In this document: one piece after another, positions 39,968-48,708 of the stretch
How the letters are laid out: every line of letters starts with the position of its first letter
Position numbering within the stretch: the stretch's first letter is position 1
Assembly: GCF_001904635.1 (NCBI RefSeq)
Contig: NZ_MRCB01000012.1
Span: 62,001-126,000, forward strand
Length of the DNA stretch: 64,000 bases
Origin: Hydrococcus rivularis NIES-593
Lineage (GTDB): Bacteria; Cyanobacteriota; Cyanobacteriia; Cyanobacteriales; Microcystaceae
Direction: 5' to 3'
Position numbers and translations under genes: made by a program
Notes under the pieces: generated by a model
The model's input: the letters and a program-made list of their open reading frames with translations, nothing else
What the model was told of the DNA's origin: nothing
The model's database searches: none

Positions 39968-40573
39968 ATGAAAAAGAAAAAGATAGAGTTTGAGCGGATG
40001 ATTTTTTTTAGCGATGCTGTCTTTGCCATTGCCATTACCCTGTTAGCATTCAATCTCAAACTCCCTGAAAATAGCAGTCATCTAGCAAGAACTTCACTAT
40101 CGAATTACCTAAGCTCGATTTCACCCCAGTTTCATGGTTATATTGTCAGTTTCCTGGTTATTGGCTTTTACTGGGTGAGCCACCACCGTTACTTCCGCTA
40201 CATCAAGCACTACAACTACATCTTAGTCTGGTTAAATATTGGCTTTTTGATGTGTATTGCGTTTCTGCCTTTTTCTACTGCTATTTTGAACGATTACAGC
40301 GGACAGCGACTAGCGGTAATCTTGTATGCTGGCAGTATGGCGTTCGTGGGACTAATGAAAGCGCTACTCTGGTGGTATGCTTCCAGCCATCGCCGTTTAG
40401 TGGCTTCTAGCCTCTCTAATCGCCTGATTCGCTCTCTTACCTATCACACGCTAGTGCCGCCACTGATTTTTCTAGGTTCGATAGCGATCGCTTACTTGAA
40501 TCCTTTTCTGGCTGAGTTTTCCTGGTTGTCAATACTGATTTACTTTGTTGTGTTGAAGATCCGGTGGCTGTGA
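39968..40573 (+). CDS. TMEM175-family (DUF1211) ion channel-like membrane protein
   Basis: 201 residues from ATG 39968 (GTAGGT upstream). The TMEM175 signature [20 protein letters not shown] in helix 1 (FSD motif that lines the pore) is followed by about five more helices and [12 protein letters not shown]. Bacterial homologues are potassium-selective channels with six helices. It lies between ureE and ureF, and its stop overlaps the ureF start region, suggesting co-transcription. Whether it has any role in urea use is unknown. Confidence 0.88.
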   Translation: MKKKKIEFERMIFFSDAVFAIAITLLAFNLKLPENSSHLARTSLSNYLSSISPQFHGYIVSFLVIGFYWVSHHRYFRYIKHYNYILVWLNIGFLMCIAFLPFSTAILNDYSGQRLAVILYAGSMAFVGLMKALLWWYASSHRRLVASSLSNRLIRSLTYHTLVPPLIFLGSIAIAYLNPFLAEFSWLSILIYFVVLKIRWL

Positions 40574-41256
40574 AAAAAATGCTCGATGACTCCGTACTTT
40601 TATCTTTATTACAGCTCGTCAGTCCTGCATTACCCGTGGGAGCCTATAGTTATTCTGAAGGACTGGAAGCGCTAGTCGATCGCGGCGTTATTAATAGAAA
40701 AGAAACCCTAGAAAACTGGATAAGGCAACAATTGCAATACGGATCGATTCGCATAGAAGCGGCGGTGATGCTGCGAACCTATCAAAGCTTTCGCGGTGAG
40801 GATTTAGAAGCAATTGCCAAGTGGAATGCTTGGCTGTCTGCCGCTAGAGAAACAGCAGAATTGCGACAGCAGAGTTGGCAAATGGGGCGATCGCTGCTGA
40901 AACTATTAATTGAGTTACAACCTCAACTCCGGTCAATTGCTGGTGCGATCGATTCTTCGTGCAATTATGCAGTTGCCTTTGGCATTGCTGCTGCCTGCTG
41001 GCAAATCGCTCCCCAAGCAACAATCATCGGTTATTTACAAAGTTGGGCAGCGAACTTGATTAGTGCAGGAGTCAAATTAATTCCCCTCGGTCAAACAGCA
41101 GGTCAACAGATTCTTCTCAATCTGCGCGACCTTATAATTCGGGCAGCCCAGGAGATTTTATGCTTAAAAGATGAACAGCTGAGCAGTTGCAGTTGGGGAT
41201 TAGCCCTTGCTAGTATGGCCCATCAGACACAGTATACGCGATTATTTCGCAGTTAA
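40570..41256 (+). CDS. ureF: Urease accessory protein UreF
   Basis: 228 residues. All-helical Ure[22 protein letters not shown] near the N-terminus is diagnostic, with the C-terminal [23 protein letters not shown]. It acts with UreG and UreD/H to load nickel into urease. GTG 40570 overlaps the channel gene stop (GTGA); GTG 40564 and ATG 40579 are alternatives. ureG, ureD and ureABC are not in the window. Confidence 0.93.
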   Translation: MKKMLDDSVLLSLLQLVSPALPVGAYSYSEGLEALVDRGVINRKETLENWIRQQLQYGSIRIEAAVMLRTYQSFRGEDLEAIAKWNAWLSAARETAELRQQSWQMGRSLLKLLIELQPQLRSIAGAIDSSCNYAVAFGIAAACWQIAPQATIIGYLQSWAANLISAGVKLIPLGQTAGQQILLNLRDLIIRAAQEILCLKDEQLSSCSWGLALASMAHQTQYTRLFRS

Positions 41257-41291
41257 AAGCCAGCGATCGCAGTCATACTGAGTGCAGCCCT

Positions 41292-41969
41292 TCACTGTTT
41301 CAGCTTCGATTTCCACCATCTATGCCAGCTAAACCAGACAGTTTCTAGATTTTGATAAGCTTGTTGGGAAGTCGAACCAGAATCCGAGGCAACCGGAGTG
41401 GATAACAGCGTCCACAAACAGCGCCCATCCAACAGATCGTCGCGACCTAAAATCCACCCAATCGTCCGTTGGGGACTCCAACCGTAGCTATATTTATTTT
41501 GAACGAATTGTTGTTCGGTGACCGTACTTTGACCCACAGGATTGAGACAGGCACTGAGATAGGCTTTTTCCTTGTACTCGAACAGACTATAATAGCCGAT
41601 ATCTTCTCGATATTTGACGGTCGGCACGACGGTTGCGGGTTCGATTGGCGTGTAAACGACTAGCAGACGACCGATATTGCCATCCGTATAGTGCTCGTAA
41701 CGCGCCTCGATCTCCACGCGCTTTTGATTTTGACTGTATTGATACCGTTTGCCGAAATCGGATTGTGACGGTTTAGTTGCCGTCAGGAGTTTGGCACTAA
41801 CCAGTTGCCATTGCGGTATGGGAACTGTAGCGGGAAAGTCAAAGGTACCTAACTGACGTTCGTTCTCCGCATGGGGGAATAAAATTGCCTTTGCGAGTAC
41901 GCCGACTACGCCACCCAAGGTTAAAGCGATCGCGACAATTCTTATGGGCTGCCATCGGGATGCTATCAT
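41292..41969 (-). CDS. Cyanoexosortase-associated protein
   Basis: 225 residues. An N-terminal transmembrane segment (IRIVAIALTLGGVVGVLAKAIL) is followed by an extracytoplasmic domain with FDFPATVPIPQW, YEHYTDGNIGRLLVVY and WILGRDDLLDGRCLWTLLS. Proteins with this pattern always follow cyanoexosortase genes. Its start overlaps the exosortase stop, so the two are co-translated. It is likely an accessory factor for processing PEP-CTERM proteins; no activity is known. Confidence 0.82.
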   Translation of the reverse strand: MIASRWQPIRIVAIALTLGGVVGVLAKAILFPHAENERQLGTFDFPATVPIPQWQLVSAKLLTATKPSQSDFGKRYQYSQNQKRVEIEARYEHYTDGNIGRLLVVYTPIEPATVVPTVKYREDIGYYSLFEYKEKAYLSACLNPVGQSTVTEQQFVQNKYSYGWSPQRTIGWILGRDDLLDGRCLWTLLSTPVASDSGSTSQQAYQNLETVWFSWHRWWKSKLKQ

Positions 41970-42811
41970 TAGGGTTCACCGGAATTAGGAGTAACTGTTA
42001 AATGGCGAACATATGCCCACCAGCAAAACGTTCCAAACAAGAAGACTGAAATCATCGAGAAAATAAAACTCCCGTCACCGCCATGCCAGTAATCGAAAGC
42101 GCTTTTTTGGGAATAAGCCACCAAGATTGCCAAAATAGACACTCGCAAGCTGTTGATAAAAAATCCTAAGACGATGGCTACTAACATACAAATCGCTTGC
42201 TGGCGTCGGCTGAGAGGTACTATTAGCAAAAACAGCACCGAGATACACAACATCAAAATAATACTATCTATCCCAGAACAAGCACCATACACTTCGACTC
42301 TCCCCGTCGGCATCAGGATCTGAGTGCCTTCTCGATCGGCATTAAATCCAGCTGCCCAAAGCATAAAGGCAGAGAATTTAGCCGTTAGCATTGACAAATC
42401 GATAGCCTTAAGCAATCCAGAAAAAACCGGATAGAGAACCAATAAGCCTAGAATCAGAAGTTCTTTCCAGTAGTGATGCAAGCGCTTGATGCCAGATGCT
42501 ATCAAACACAAACCCAAGCCTGAGACAAACGGTGAAATCCGAATATGATATCCTGCCGGCGCCAAACTTCGCAGCAGAATTAGAGCAATTAAAGATATGC
42601 CGAGAAAGGTTGAGAAAACTCCACTTTCTAGCTTTAATTTGTCGCGCCTATCCCAGATAGAGGAGGCGATTCCCAACCAAAATAAGAGGCTCAGGCTCAT
42701 TAAATTAGGCTCATCTGCCTGGCTTAGGTAGGTTAAATGAAGGGCAACTAAAGCCGCAGCTAGACTCAGTAACCAATAGTTAGGTTGGAGTATTGTTTTT
42801 AGCCAATTCAT
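41969..42811 (-). CDS. crtA: Cyanoexosortase (PEP-CTERM protease/transpeptidase)
   Basis: 280 residues, about eight transmembrane helices. Catalytic triad of the exosortase family: Cys178 in VYGACSGIDS, Arg223 in FFINSLRVSIL and His243 in YWHGGDG. Exosortases cleave C-terminal PEP-CTERM tails of secreted proteins. It forms a two-gene unit with the associated protein. The only PEP-CTERM-like tail seen in the window is a degenerate fragment near 62.9 kb. The symbol crtA (cyanoexosortase A) is used for lack of a better one and should not be confused with the carotenoid gene. Confidence 0.88.
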   Translation of the reverse strand: MNWLKTILQPNYWLLSLAAALVALHLTYLSQADEPNLMSLSLLFWLGIASSIWDRRDKLKLESGVFSTFLGISLIALILLRSLAPAGYHIRISPFVSGLGLCLIASGIKRLHHYWKELLILGLLVLYPVFSGLLKAIDLSMLTAKFSAFMLWAAGFNADREGTQILMPTGRVEVYGACSGIDSIILMLCISVLFLLIVPLSRRQQAICMLVAIVLGFFINSLRVSILAILVAYSQKSAFDYWHGGDGSFIFSMISVFLFGTFCWWAYVRHLTVTPNSGEP

Positions 42812-42987
42812 TTTATTTATTTAAAGTTTTGGTAAAGCCAACTCAAATAAGTGCTTTTCTCAATCTCTTTTATCATTATTCGACATTTGATAGCAACTTA
42901 GTATAATTGGTTGCGCTCTTTTTTAGCAATGGTATTAGCTTTTGAATAATGCGATCGCGCTTCGGTTTCCCGATGCAATAGCCAAAG

Positions 42988-43020
42988 AGAATTTATTCTC
43001 TGGCTTTCGAGAATGAAATC
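42988..43020 (-). repeat. Partial copy of the CAGGG MITE, fused to the oxidoreductase 3' end
   Basis: The reverse complement of these 33 bases matches 44300-44332 at 32 positions. It begins ATTTCATTCTCGAAAGCC and ends in the GAGAAT/ATTCTC palindrome. It encodes the last nine codons and the stop of the gene at 42993-44249. The outer CAGGG end is not kept. Confidence 0.8.
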
Positions 43021-44249
43021 GCCCCGATCGAACTGACGATCGCACTTTTTATCAGGTTTAGCACTTTTTCTAGTTTGACCATTGAATAATGCCAAAGTAA
43101 GTTGGTTACCTTCTCAAATTTGTAATTAAATAAAATCTCCATCATATCTTCTACTGAAAGAGATTTTAAAACAGCTACTCTGCGATCGATCTTTTCATCG
43201 GGATATTCTAGATAAACGCGACGGCTAATCCGATCGGAGATATTCCATTTATAGGCAAAGTATTTATGCATAGATTTTTGATAGCCTTGAAAATTTTCAA
43301 TCTTGCTTTTTAGATACTCTTGAATATATTCATTGGCAATTTCTGCCCCTTGCATTGCGTGTCGGATGCCCTCTCCCCCCAAAAAGTTGACAGTAGAAAC
43401 TGCATCACCAATAGCGATGATATTGTCTCGGAAGTATCGATCGTTTAATCCGATGGAATATTCTAGAATAGAACCATGAATGTCAACAATTTTATAGCGA
43501 TCGAGTTGCATATATTCTTTAAAAATTAAGTAAATATATTCTTTTAAAGGTTTAATGCGATCGACAAACTTATGAGGTTCTTCCAAACAAGCAGAACCAA
43601 CTTTTAGTTGATTATTATTCATGGGAAATATCCAAGAATACCCCTTAGGAATCCATTTGTAACCCATAAAAAAAACAAGGGAATTGGAATATTTTTCATA
43701 ATCGCGATCGCTGACTTCTATCAAATACTCTATGCCAGTTCCTTTAAGAAACTTGGGGCGATCGCGCTTTTTCTCATACATAACCGCTCTAGCATAACCG
43801 GTAGCATCGACTAGAACTTTAGTCGAAACGGCGATCGCGTCGCTATTTTTAGGTTTAATTGAGACAACTGTTTTTTCAGCTTCTTGCCAAGATTTTAGAT
43901 AGCGATGACCCAGCCAAACTTCTCCTCCACTTCTCTCGACTTCTTGAGCCAGAAATTCTCTTAGTTTGGCAAAATCAAAAACAGCCCCTAAAGTTTTCTG
44001 AGATTCCCAATCCTGTCTAACTTTAGAGGTAACTATCGTTATTTTTTGCCAAACACTTGCCACAACATCTTGAGGTAAATCGAATTTTTCTAATGTTTCT
44101 AATGGAGTAGCTGCGCTAGAAAAATTATTTTGATAGAAATGTTCGCATTGCTCTATCAATAAAACTTGATAATTCGATTTAGCTAACAATCGCGCACAGT
44201 GGCCACCCGCCGGACCACCCCCTACAATGACAACATCAAATTCTTTCAT
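42993..44249 (-). CDS. FAD-dependent oxidoreductase (geranylgeranyl reductase-like)
   Basis: 418 residues. FAD motif [19 protein letters not shown] at the N-terminus; VLVDATGYARAVMYEKKR; GYSWIFPMNNNQLKVGSA; second FAD motif IIAIGDAVSTVNFLGGEGIRHA. This fits the GGR / lycopene cyclase-like flavoprotein group. The extreme C-terminus (AISFSKARE and stop) is encoded by a partial MITE copy, so the original end was probably replaced. Lower GC and more AT-rich codons than its neighbours. The substrate is unknown, with a prenyl lipid or carotenoid as candidates. Confidence 0.8.
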   Translation of the reverse strand: MKEFDVVIVGGGPAGGHCARLLAKSNYQVLLIEQCEHFYQNNFSSAATPLETLEKFDLPQDVVASVWQKITIVTSKVRQDWESQKTLGAVFDFAKLREFLAQEVERSGGEVWLGHRYLKSWQEAEKTVVSIKPKNSDAIAVSTKVLVDATGYARAVMYEKKRDRPKFLKGTGIEYLIEVSDRDYEKYSNSLVFFMGYKWIPKGYSWIFPMNNNQLKVGSACLEEPHKFVDRIKPLKEYIYLIFKEYMQLDRYKIVDIHGSILEYSIGLNDRYFRDNIIAIGDAVSTVNFLGGEGIRHAMQGAEIANEYIQEYLKSKIENFQGYQKSMHKYFAYKWNISDRISRRVYLEYPDEKIDRRVAVLKSLSVEDMMEILFNYKFEKVTNLLWHYSMVKLEKVLNLIKSAIVSSIGAISFSKARE

Positions 44250-44292
44250 TAGTATGCGATCGGAATTCGTTAATGATTGACAATTTATCGCC

Positions 44293-44424
44293 CAGGGCTA
44301 TTTCATTCTCGAAAGCCAGAGAATCAATTCTCTGTCTAATCCCTTAAGTCCTATAAGACGGACTTAAATTTTGAGCCAAGAAATTCATTTCTTGGTTAAC
44401 TGCAATCAGAATGAAATAACCCTG
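44293..44424 (+). mobile_element. MITE with 17-bp inverted ends and 9-bp target duplication
   Basis: Ends CAGGGCTATTTCATTCT and (reverse) CAGGGTTATTTCATTCT differ at one base. The flanks 44284-44292 and 44425-44433 are identical (TTTATCGCC), a 9-bp target duplication. The 132-bp inside has no gene but has three hairpins: GAGAAT/ATTCTC (44319-44332), TTAAGTC/GACTTAA (44344-44367) and CCAAGAAAT/ATTTCTTGG (44376-44395). CAGGG ends with 8-10 bp duplications recall ISAs1-type elements, but the parent is not known. It sits at the mtnA stop codon. Confidence 0.9.
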
Positions 44425-44425
44425 T

Positions 44426-45478
44426 TTATCGCCGAGCGAGTAGCGATGACAATTCACCAGGTTTAACGGCACCTTTCTCAGTAATAATGGCAGTAATTAA
44501 TTCAGCATTGGTAACATCAAAAGCCGGATTATAAAACTCTACTCCACCAGGACAAATAGTCGTTTCTCCAATTCGATAAATTTCTGAGGGATGGCGTTCT
44601 TCAATCGGAATCGAATCGCCATTTGGCAAGTCGAAATCGATAGTAGAAAGGGGTGCAGCAACGAAGAAAGGAACGTTATGCATTTTAGCGACTACTGCCA
44701 AAGAATAGGTGCCAATTTTATTAGCAGTATCTCCATTGGCGGCGATTCTATCCGCACCAACAATTGCCGCATCAATTAGTCCTTGTTTCATACAGTGAGC
44801 CGCCATACTATCGGTAATCAACGTTACGGGGATACCTTCTTGGACGCATTCCCAAGCCGTTAATTTGGCTCCCTGGAGGCGAGGACGAGTTTCATCGGCA
44901 TAAACTCTTGCCAGTCGTCCCCCATACCAAGCAGAGCGAATGACTCCCAAAGCCGTACCGTATCCAGCCGTTGCTAGCGATCCCGTATTGCAGTGGGTGA
45001 GGATAGTTAGCTTATCGGGTTTGGAAGGCAAAACCGCTAAACCATTAGCGCCGATCGCTTTACAGGTTTGTAAATCTTCTGAGTGAATTTCTTGGGCAGT
45101 TTTAAAGAGATTGGCTCTAATTTCTTCAACCGTACCAATCGTTTCATAGGCAGTTTTGAGCATTCGAGAAATTGCCCAAAATAAATTGACTGCGGTAGGA
45201 CGAGTTTGGCGCAGTAGATTGGCGACTGATTCTAACTCTTTTAAAAATGAATCGCGATCGCTCGTTTGAATGTCTCTTGCCCCTAGATACATCCCATAGG
45301 CAGCAGCAACGCCAATAGCTGGCGCACCTCGCACGATCATCGTTCTAATTGCCTGCGCCATATCCTCACAACGACTGATTTCCACGACTTCATATTCGTT
45401 GGGAAGTCGAGTTTGATCGATTAAGGATACTTTATCGTGATGCCAAAGAACGGGATAAATTTGATTGGAGGAAGTCAT
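44426..45478 (-). CDS. mtnA: S-methyl-5-thioribose-1-phosphate isomerase
   Basis: 350 residues from ATG 45478 (AGGAAG nearby; a frame-only extension runs to 45553). Methionine salvage enzyme that converts methylthioribose 1-phosphate to the ribulose form. Motifs: [36 protein letters not shown] (catalytic Cys) and [19 protein letters not shown] (catalytic Asp). Its stop codon lies inside the 9-bp duplication of the MITE, so the insertion left the protein end intact. A second MITE (copy B) lies 63 bp upstream of the start. Confidence 0.95.
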   Translation of the reverse strand: MTSSNQIYPVLWHHDKVSLIDQTRLPNEYEVVEISRCEDMAQAIRTMIVRGAPAIGVAAAYGMYLGARDIQTSDRDSFLKELESVANLLRQTRPTAVNLFWAISRMLKTAYETIGTVEEIRANLFKTAQEIHSEDLQTCKAIGANGLAVLPSKPDKLTILTHCNTGSLATAGYGTALGVIRSAWYGGRLARVYADETRPRLQGAKLTAWECVQEGIPVTLITDSMAAHCMKQGLIDAAIVGADRIAANGDTANKIGTYSLAVVAKMHNVPFFVAAPLSTIDFDLPNGDSIPIEERHPSEIYRIGETTICPGGVEFYNPAFDVTNAELITAIITEKGAVKPGELSSLLARR

Positions 45479-45540
45479 AAAAAAGTTGGAAATCGGCAGT
45501 CTGAATTCAGAGCGCTTGGACAACAGTAACAGAGAAGTAA

Positions 45541-45653
45541 TACCATTTTTCATTCATCAATGACAGAGATAGTCGATCGCCCTCACCCCCAACCCCTCTC
45601 CCTATTTAGGAGAGGGGAGAAGAATGTCGATCGCGAAAACCTGAAAATTGGTA
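45541..45653 (+). mobile_element. MITE-like element, copy B (113 bp)
   Basis: Same length and 97% identical to copy A at 22123-22235 (three substitutions). Flanked by TAA on both sides (45538-45540, 45654-45656), consistent with a TWA target duplication. The inner hairpin is CCCCTCTCC/GGAGAGGGG. It is inserted in the promoter-proximal region of mtnA, in the gap from the aminotransferase gene. Confidence 0.85.
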
Positions 45654-45715
45654 TAACAGATGTTTATTGTACAAGCGATCGCCAATTCGCGTGATAAGTT
45701 ATCGTCGAGACGAAC

Positions 45716-46876
45716 TTAACTAATAAGCCTTTTCAAAACCTCAGCCAAGTATTGATATTGGTCGAGCCTGTTGTAAAATTGAGCTGAAATTCTTATCAGA
45801 CAGGAGCGATCGGATAAAGGTACAATCGGCACTTCGATCTTAAACTCCTCCAGCAACTTTGACTGCAATGATTCCCAAGACAGAGGAACTGTTCCCAAGG
45901 GAATCGATGCCATCGAACCGAGCATCTCGTCGGGGCAAGGAATTGCCACTTCAAGCGTTTTACAAAGAACCTGCCTCGCTGCGAGTATGAGCTTTCGATT
46001 GCGCTCCCTCAGTGAAGACCATCCCCCCGGCAGGAGCGATCCCATCACTCGAATGGCTTCTGGAACGCATAGATAAGCCGTCGGATCGTCCGTCCCCGTC
46101 CAATCAAATTCTAAGCGAAAGCGAGAACGGTCTGTACGCAGGGAATTGGCTCCATGGCTAATCGCTAGAGGGCGAATGCTAGCTTGCTTATCCCTTCTTA
46201 CGTAGAGGAACGCCGCACCCTTGGGAGCGCACAACCATTTGTGACAGTTTCCTGTATAGTAGGTTACATCGAGAGAACGTAAGTCTAAAGAAACAAAACC
46301 AGGCCCATGAGCGCCATCGACTAGGGTATCAATCCCTCGGCAAGCTAATTCCTTAACCAGGGTTTCGATAGGAAAGATCGAGGCTGTCGGACTGGTAACG
46401 TGGTCTAGCAAAGCTAGTTTAGTTTTCGGCGAAACTTTCTCTAAGATGGCTGTTACTACCTGTTGGGAAGACTCCAAAGGAAAGGGAACGGATGCAACAA
46501 TGATTTTTGCACCAGTGCTATGAGCGACGAACTCTGCGGCATTGCGGCAGGCGTTGTAGGTACAATTGGTTATCAGGATTTCGTCGTCTGGCTTAAAGGC
46601 TAGAGAGCGCAAAACCGTATTGACACCAACAGTTGCATTGGGAATAAAAGCTAGCTCATCCGCATCTGCCCCAATAAAATCAGCCAATTGCGATCGCGCT
46701 TCATCTAGCAATCCTTCTAATTCTCGCGTCAGAAAGCGAACGGGTTCGCGTTCCATCCGTTCTCTGAGGGATTGTTGATAGTTTAAAACTGCGATCGGCG
46801 TGGCTCCAAAAGAGCCATGATTGAGATAATGAATGTTTGGCTTTAGTAACCAGATTGGCTCTGATGCGTTATTCAT
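45716..46876 (-). CDS. Class V PLP aminotransferase (isopenicillin-N-epimerase-like)
   Basis: 386 residues. YLNHGSFGATP at the start is characteristic of the IPN epimerase-like branch. NATVGVNTVLRSL, LLDHVTSPTASIFPIE, TLVDGAHGPG (Asp for the pyridine ring) and the Schiff-base Lys in YTGNCHKWLCAPKG follow. These enzymes act as epimerases, C-S lyases or aminotransferases; true IPN epimerase activity is not expected in cyanobacteria. Divergent from the cupin gene. Confidence 0.88.
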   Translation of the reverse strand: MNNASEPIWLLKPNIHYLNHGSFGATPIAVLNYQQSLRERMEREPVRFLTRELEGLLDEARSQLADFIGADADELAFIPNATVGVNTVLRSLAFKPDDEILITNCTYNACRNAAEFVAHSTGAKIIVASVPFPLESSQQVVTAILEKVSPKTKLALLDHVTSPTASIFPIETLVKELACRGIDTLVDGAHGPGFVSLDLRSLDVTYYTGNCHKWLCAPKGAAFLYVRRDKQASIRPLAISHGANSLRTDRSRFRLEFDWTGTDDPTAYLCVPEAIRVMGSLLPGGWSSLRERNRKLILAARQVLCKTLEVAIPCPDEMLGSMASIPLGTVPLSWESLQSKLLEEFKIEVPIVPLSDRSCLIRISAQFYNRLDQYQYLAEVLKRLIS

Positions 46877-46902
46877 TAGAGTAGAGAGATGTTTTTTCCA
46901 TC

Positions 46903-47196
46903 ATGTTAAAGATTATGGACTACTCTCAAATCAAACAAAATTGGGAAAAGCGCGGCTTTAGCTTTGGTGTCTGGAGCGATCCTCCCGGACAAATTTGGGC
47001 TGACTATACTCACGATACCGATGAGTTAGTCATGCTCGCAGAAGGAGAGATTGAATTATCTTTTGGCGGTCAAATCCTTCGCCCTCGCGTCGGAGAAGAA
47101 ATCCTCATTCCTGCCAGAGAACCGCATACCGTCAGAAATATCGGTCAAACAACCAATCGTTGGTACTACGGGTACAAACACAAATCTATGCGATAG
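46903..47196 (+). CDS. Small cupin-domain protein
   Basis: 97 residues (or 93 from ATG 46915). A single cupin barrel with motif 1 around DYTHDTDELVMLAEGEIEL and motif 2 PAREPHTVRNIG. The metal-binding His/Glu set is partly present (H, E, H). Often in cyanobacteria such proteins are sugar- or metal-binding with no known role. Its 3' end overlaps the convergent SRAP gene by 11 bp. Confidence 0.85.
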   Translation: MLKIMDYSQIKQNWEKRGFSFGVWSDPPGQIWADYTHDTDELVMLAEGEIELSFGGQILRPRVGEEILIPAREPHTVRNIGQTTNRWYYGYKHKSMR

Positions 47197-47848
47197 GGGC
47201 GATACATTCGGGTTTCTCGTTGCCAGGATTGTTGACTGCCGAACTAACGGGAGTTGCTTTCATTGCCTTACTATCGTAAGGTTTTAGCAATTCCTGAAGG
47301 GTTTGAGGATCGGTTGAGGTGGGATCGAGCCATCGCTCGTAACTATCCGGCGCTAGTATAACTGGCATGCGATCGTGAATAGGCTCTGCGAGAGAATTGG
47401 CGTTGGTAGTAATAATCGTACACGAAACAATCTCTTCTCCTTCGGGTGGCTGCCAGGTATCCCACAAACCAGCGAAGGCAAAGGGTTTGCCATCCTGCAT
47501 TTGAAGGTAATAGGGCTGCTTGCGGTTGTCTACTTTTTGCCATTCGTAAAAGCCATCGGCAATTATCAGACAGCGCCTATGCTTGAAAGCCTTGCGAAAA
47601 GAAGGTTTTTCTGTTAAGGTTTCGGCTCTAGCGTTGATTAATTTGTTGCCAATGTCCGGATCTTTTGCCCAACTGGGTATCAATCCCCACCGCATCCACT
47701 GAAACTGTCGCTGAGTTTTTTGGAGAATTGTCCCGATTTGCTGAGTGGGGGCGATATTGTAGCGAGGAATTAGATTGGGAATTTCCGGCAACTGAAAGAT
47801 TTGGGCAATCGTCTCGGCAGATTGAGCTAAGCTAAATCGTCCGCACAT
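47186..47848 (-). CDS. SRAP-domain abasic-site processing protein (YedK/HMCES)
   Basis: 220 residues. MCGRFSL with catalytic Cys2, NIAPTQ, RWGLIPSWAKD, NARAETLTEKPSFR, GFYEWQK (catalytic Glu) and HDRMPVIL (catalytic His). The protein forms a stable thiazolidine crosslink with abasic sites in single-stranded DNA and protects replication forks. Complete active site. Confidence 0.95.
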   Translation of the reverse strand: MCGRFSLAQSAETIAQIFQLPEIPNLIPRYNIAPTQQIGTILQKTQRQFQWMRWGLIPSWAKDPDIGNKLINARAETLTEKPSFRKAFKHRRCLIIADGFYEWQKVDNRKQPYYLQMQDGKPFAFAGLWDTWQPPEGEEIVSCTIITTNANSLAEPIHDRMPVILAPDSYERWLDPTSTDPQTLQELLKPYDSKAMKATPVSSAVNNPGNEKPECIAPIA

Positions 47849-47888
47849 GATAAAAATTAATTTCGTATTTTATTCCAGGAAACTCTAA

Positions 47889-48302
47889 TCAACCGCATTC
47901 GGTAACAAATCGCTGCGATAGTCGGCGGAGACGATCCGAGTAGCTTCTCATCACTTCTAGGGCAAACAGGGGTGTTTCCTGAACGGCAAACAGAAACCTT
48001 TCTCGATCTAGGAATGCCAGTTTGCAGTCACTTTTTGCGATCGCACTCGAAGCTCTCAGATGGTCGGGACGAAGCAATGCTCCTTCGCCAAAAACATCGC
48101 CTGCTGCGAGCGTTTCTACTATCTTGCCATCGACTAATATCTCAATCTCACCTTCGATGATACCATACATTATATTACCTGGCTCTCCTTGGGAAAAGAT
48201 AATCTCACCAGCCACAAAGGTTACAGGAGAGGAAAATTGAAAAATTGCTACCGTTCTCGCTGGTTCCAACATGGTTATTCCCATTTGACTCCCTAATCTC
48301 AC
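47889..48302 (-). CDS. Cyclic-nucleotide-binding domain protein
   Basis: 137 residues (GTG; ATG 48284 and ATG 48272 are possible starts). A single cNMP-binding beta-roll with VAGEIIFSQGEPGNIMYGII and the phosphate-binding cassette FGEGALLRPDHLRASS, which keeps Glu and Arg. There is no helix-turn-helix, so it is not a CRP-like transcription factor. It may bind cAMP or cGMP and act through a partner. Confidence 0.88.
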   Translation of the reverse strand: MRLGSQMGITMLEPARTVAIFQFSSPVTFVAGEIIFSQGEPGNIMYGIIEGEIEILVDGKIVETLAAGDVFGEGALLRPDHLRASSAIAKSDCKLAFLDRERFLFAVQETPLFALEVMRSYSDRLRRLSQRFVTECG

Positions 48303-48454
48303 TCCGTCTACCCGTTTTTACCAAACGCGATCGCCGACTATACCTATTGTCAGACGAGTAGCGTCTTAGGTAAAAAAAAGATTAACAATTGGTTAAAAAT
48401 TGTCGCGATCGCTTTACCTCTCAAAACTTGCTGTTGGAGTTGCCTAGTTCTTTT

Positions 48455-48544
48455 TTAGAAACGACATGTATGCTCGCGAGACAAAGAACATTCGCAGTGC
48501 GGACATAAATGCCATCTTTCGTGCAACTCTTTAGAGACTTTAGC
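48455..48544 (-). pseudogene. TnpB zinc-finger remnant (IS200/IS605 family)
   Basis: A 29-codon frame reads AKVSKELHERWHLCPHCECS, then LSREHTCRF and a stop. IS605 TnpB proteins of cyanobacteria carry K.LSERWH.CPHC.CSL.RDHN at this place. Only half the zinc finger and the mutated catalytic-Asp region remain. It lies 57 bp before the dnaE-C start. Confidence 0.65.
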
Positions 48545-48600
48545 CAAGAGAGATAATTAGAGTAAAATACTTGTAAACTTGGCTTAAAAAACTTGTATTT

Positions 48601-48708
48601 ATGGTCAAAATTCTCAGTCGAAAATCCCTAGGAATTCAATCTGTCTACGATATTGGTGTAGAAAAAGACCATAATTTTCTTTTAGCAAATGGGTTAGTAG
48701 CTTCCAAT
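48601..48708 (+). other. C-intein of the split DnaE intein
   Basis: Codons 1-36 of dnaE-C, up to Asn36; the splice partner Cys+1 is codon 37. Similar to the Npu and Ssp DnaE C-inteins (IKIxxRKxLGxQxVYDIGVxxDHNF). Needs the N-intein on DnaE-N, not in this window. Confidence 0.95.

Noticed and set aside
45716-46876. True isopenicillin N epimerase
   Set aside because: No beta-lactam genes nearby; only the class V aminotransferase branch can be supported.
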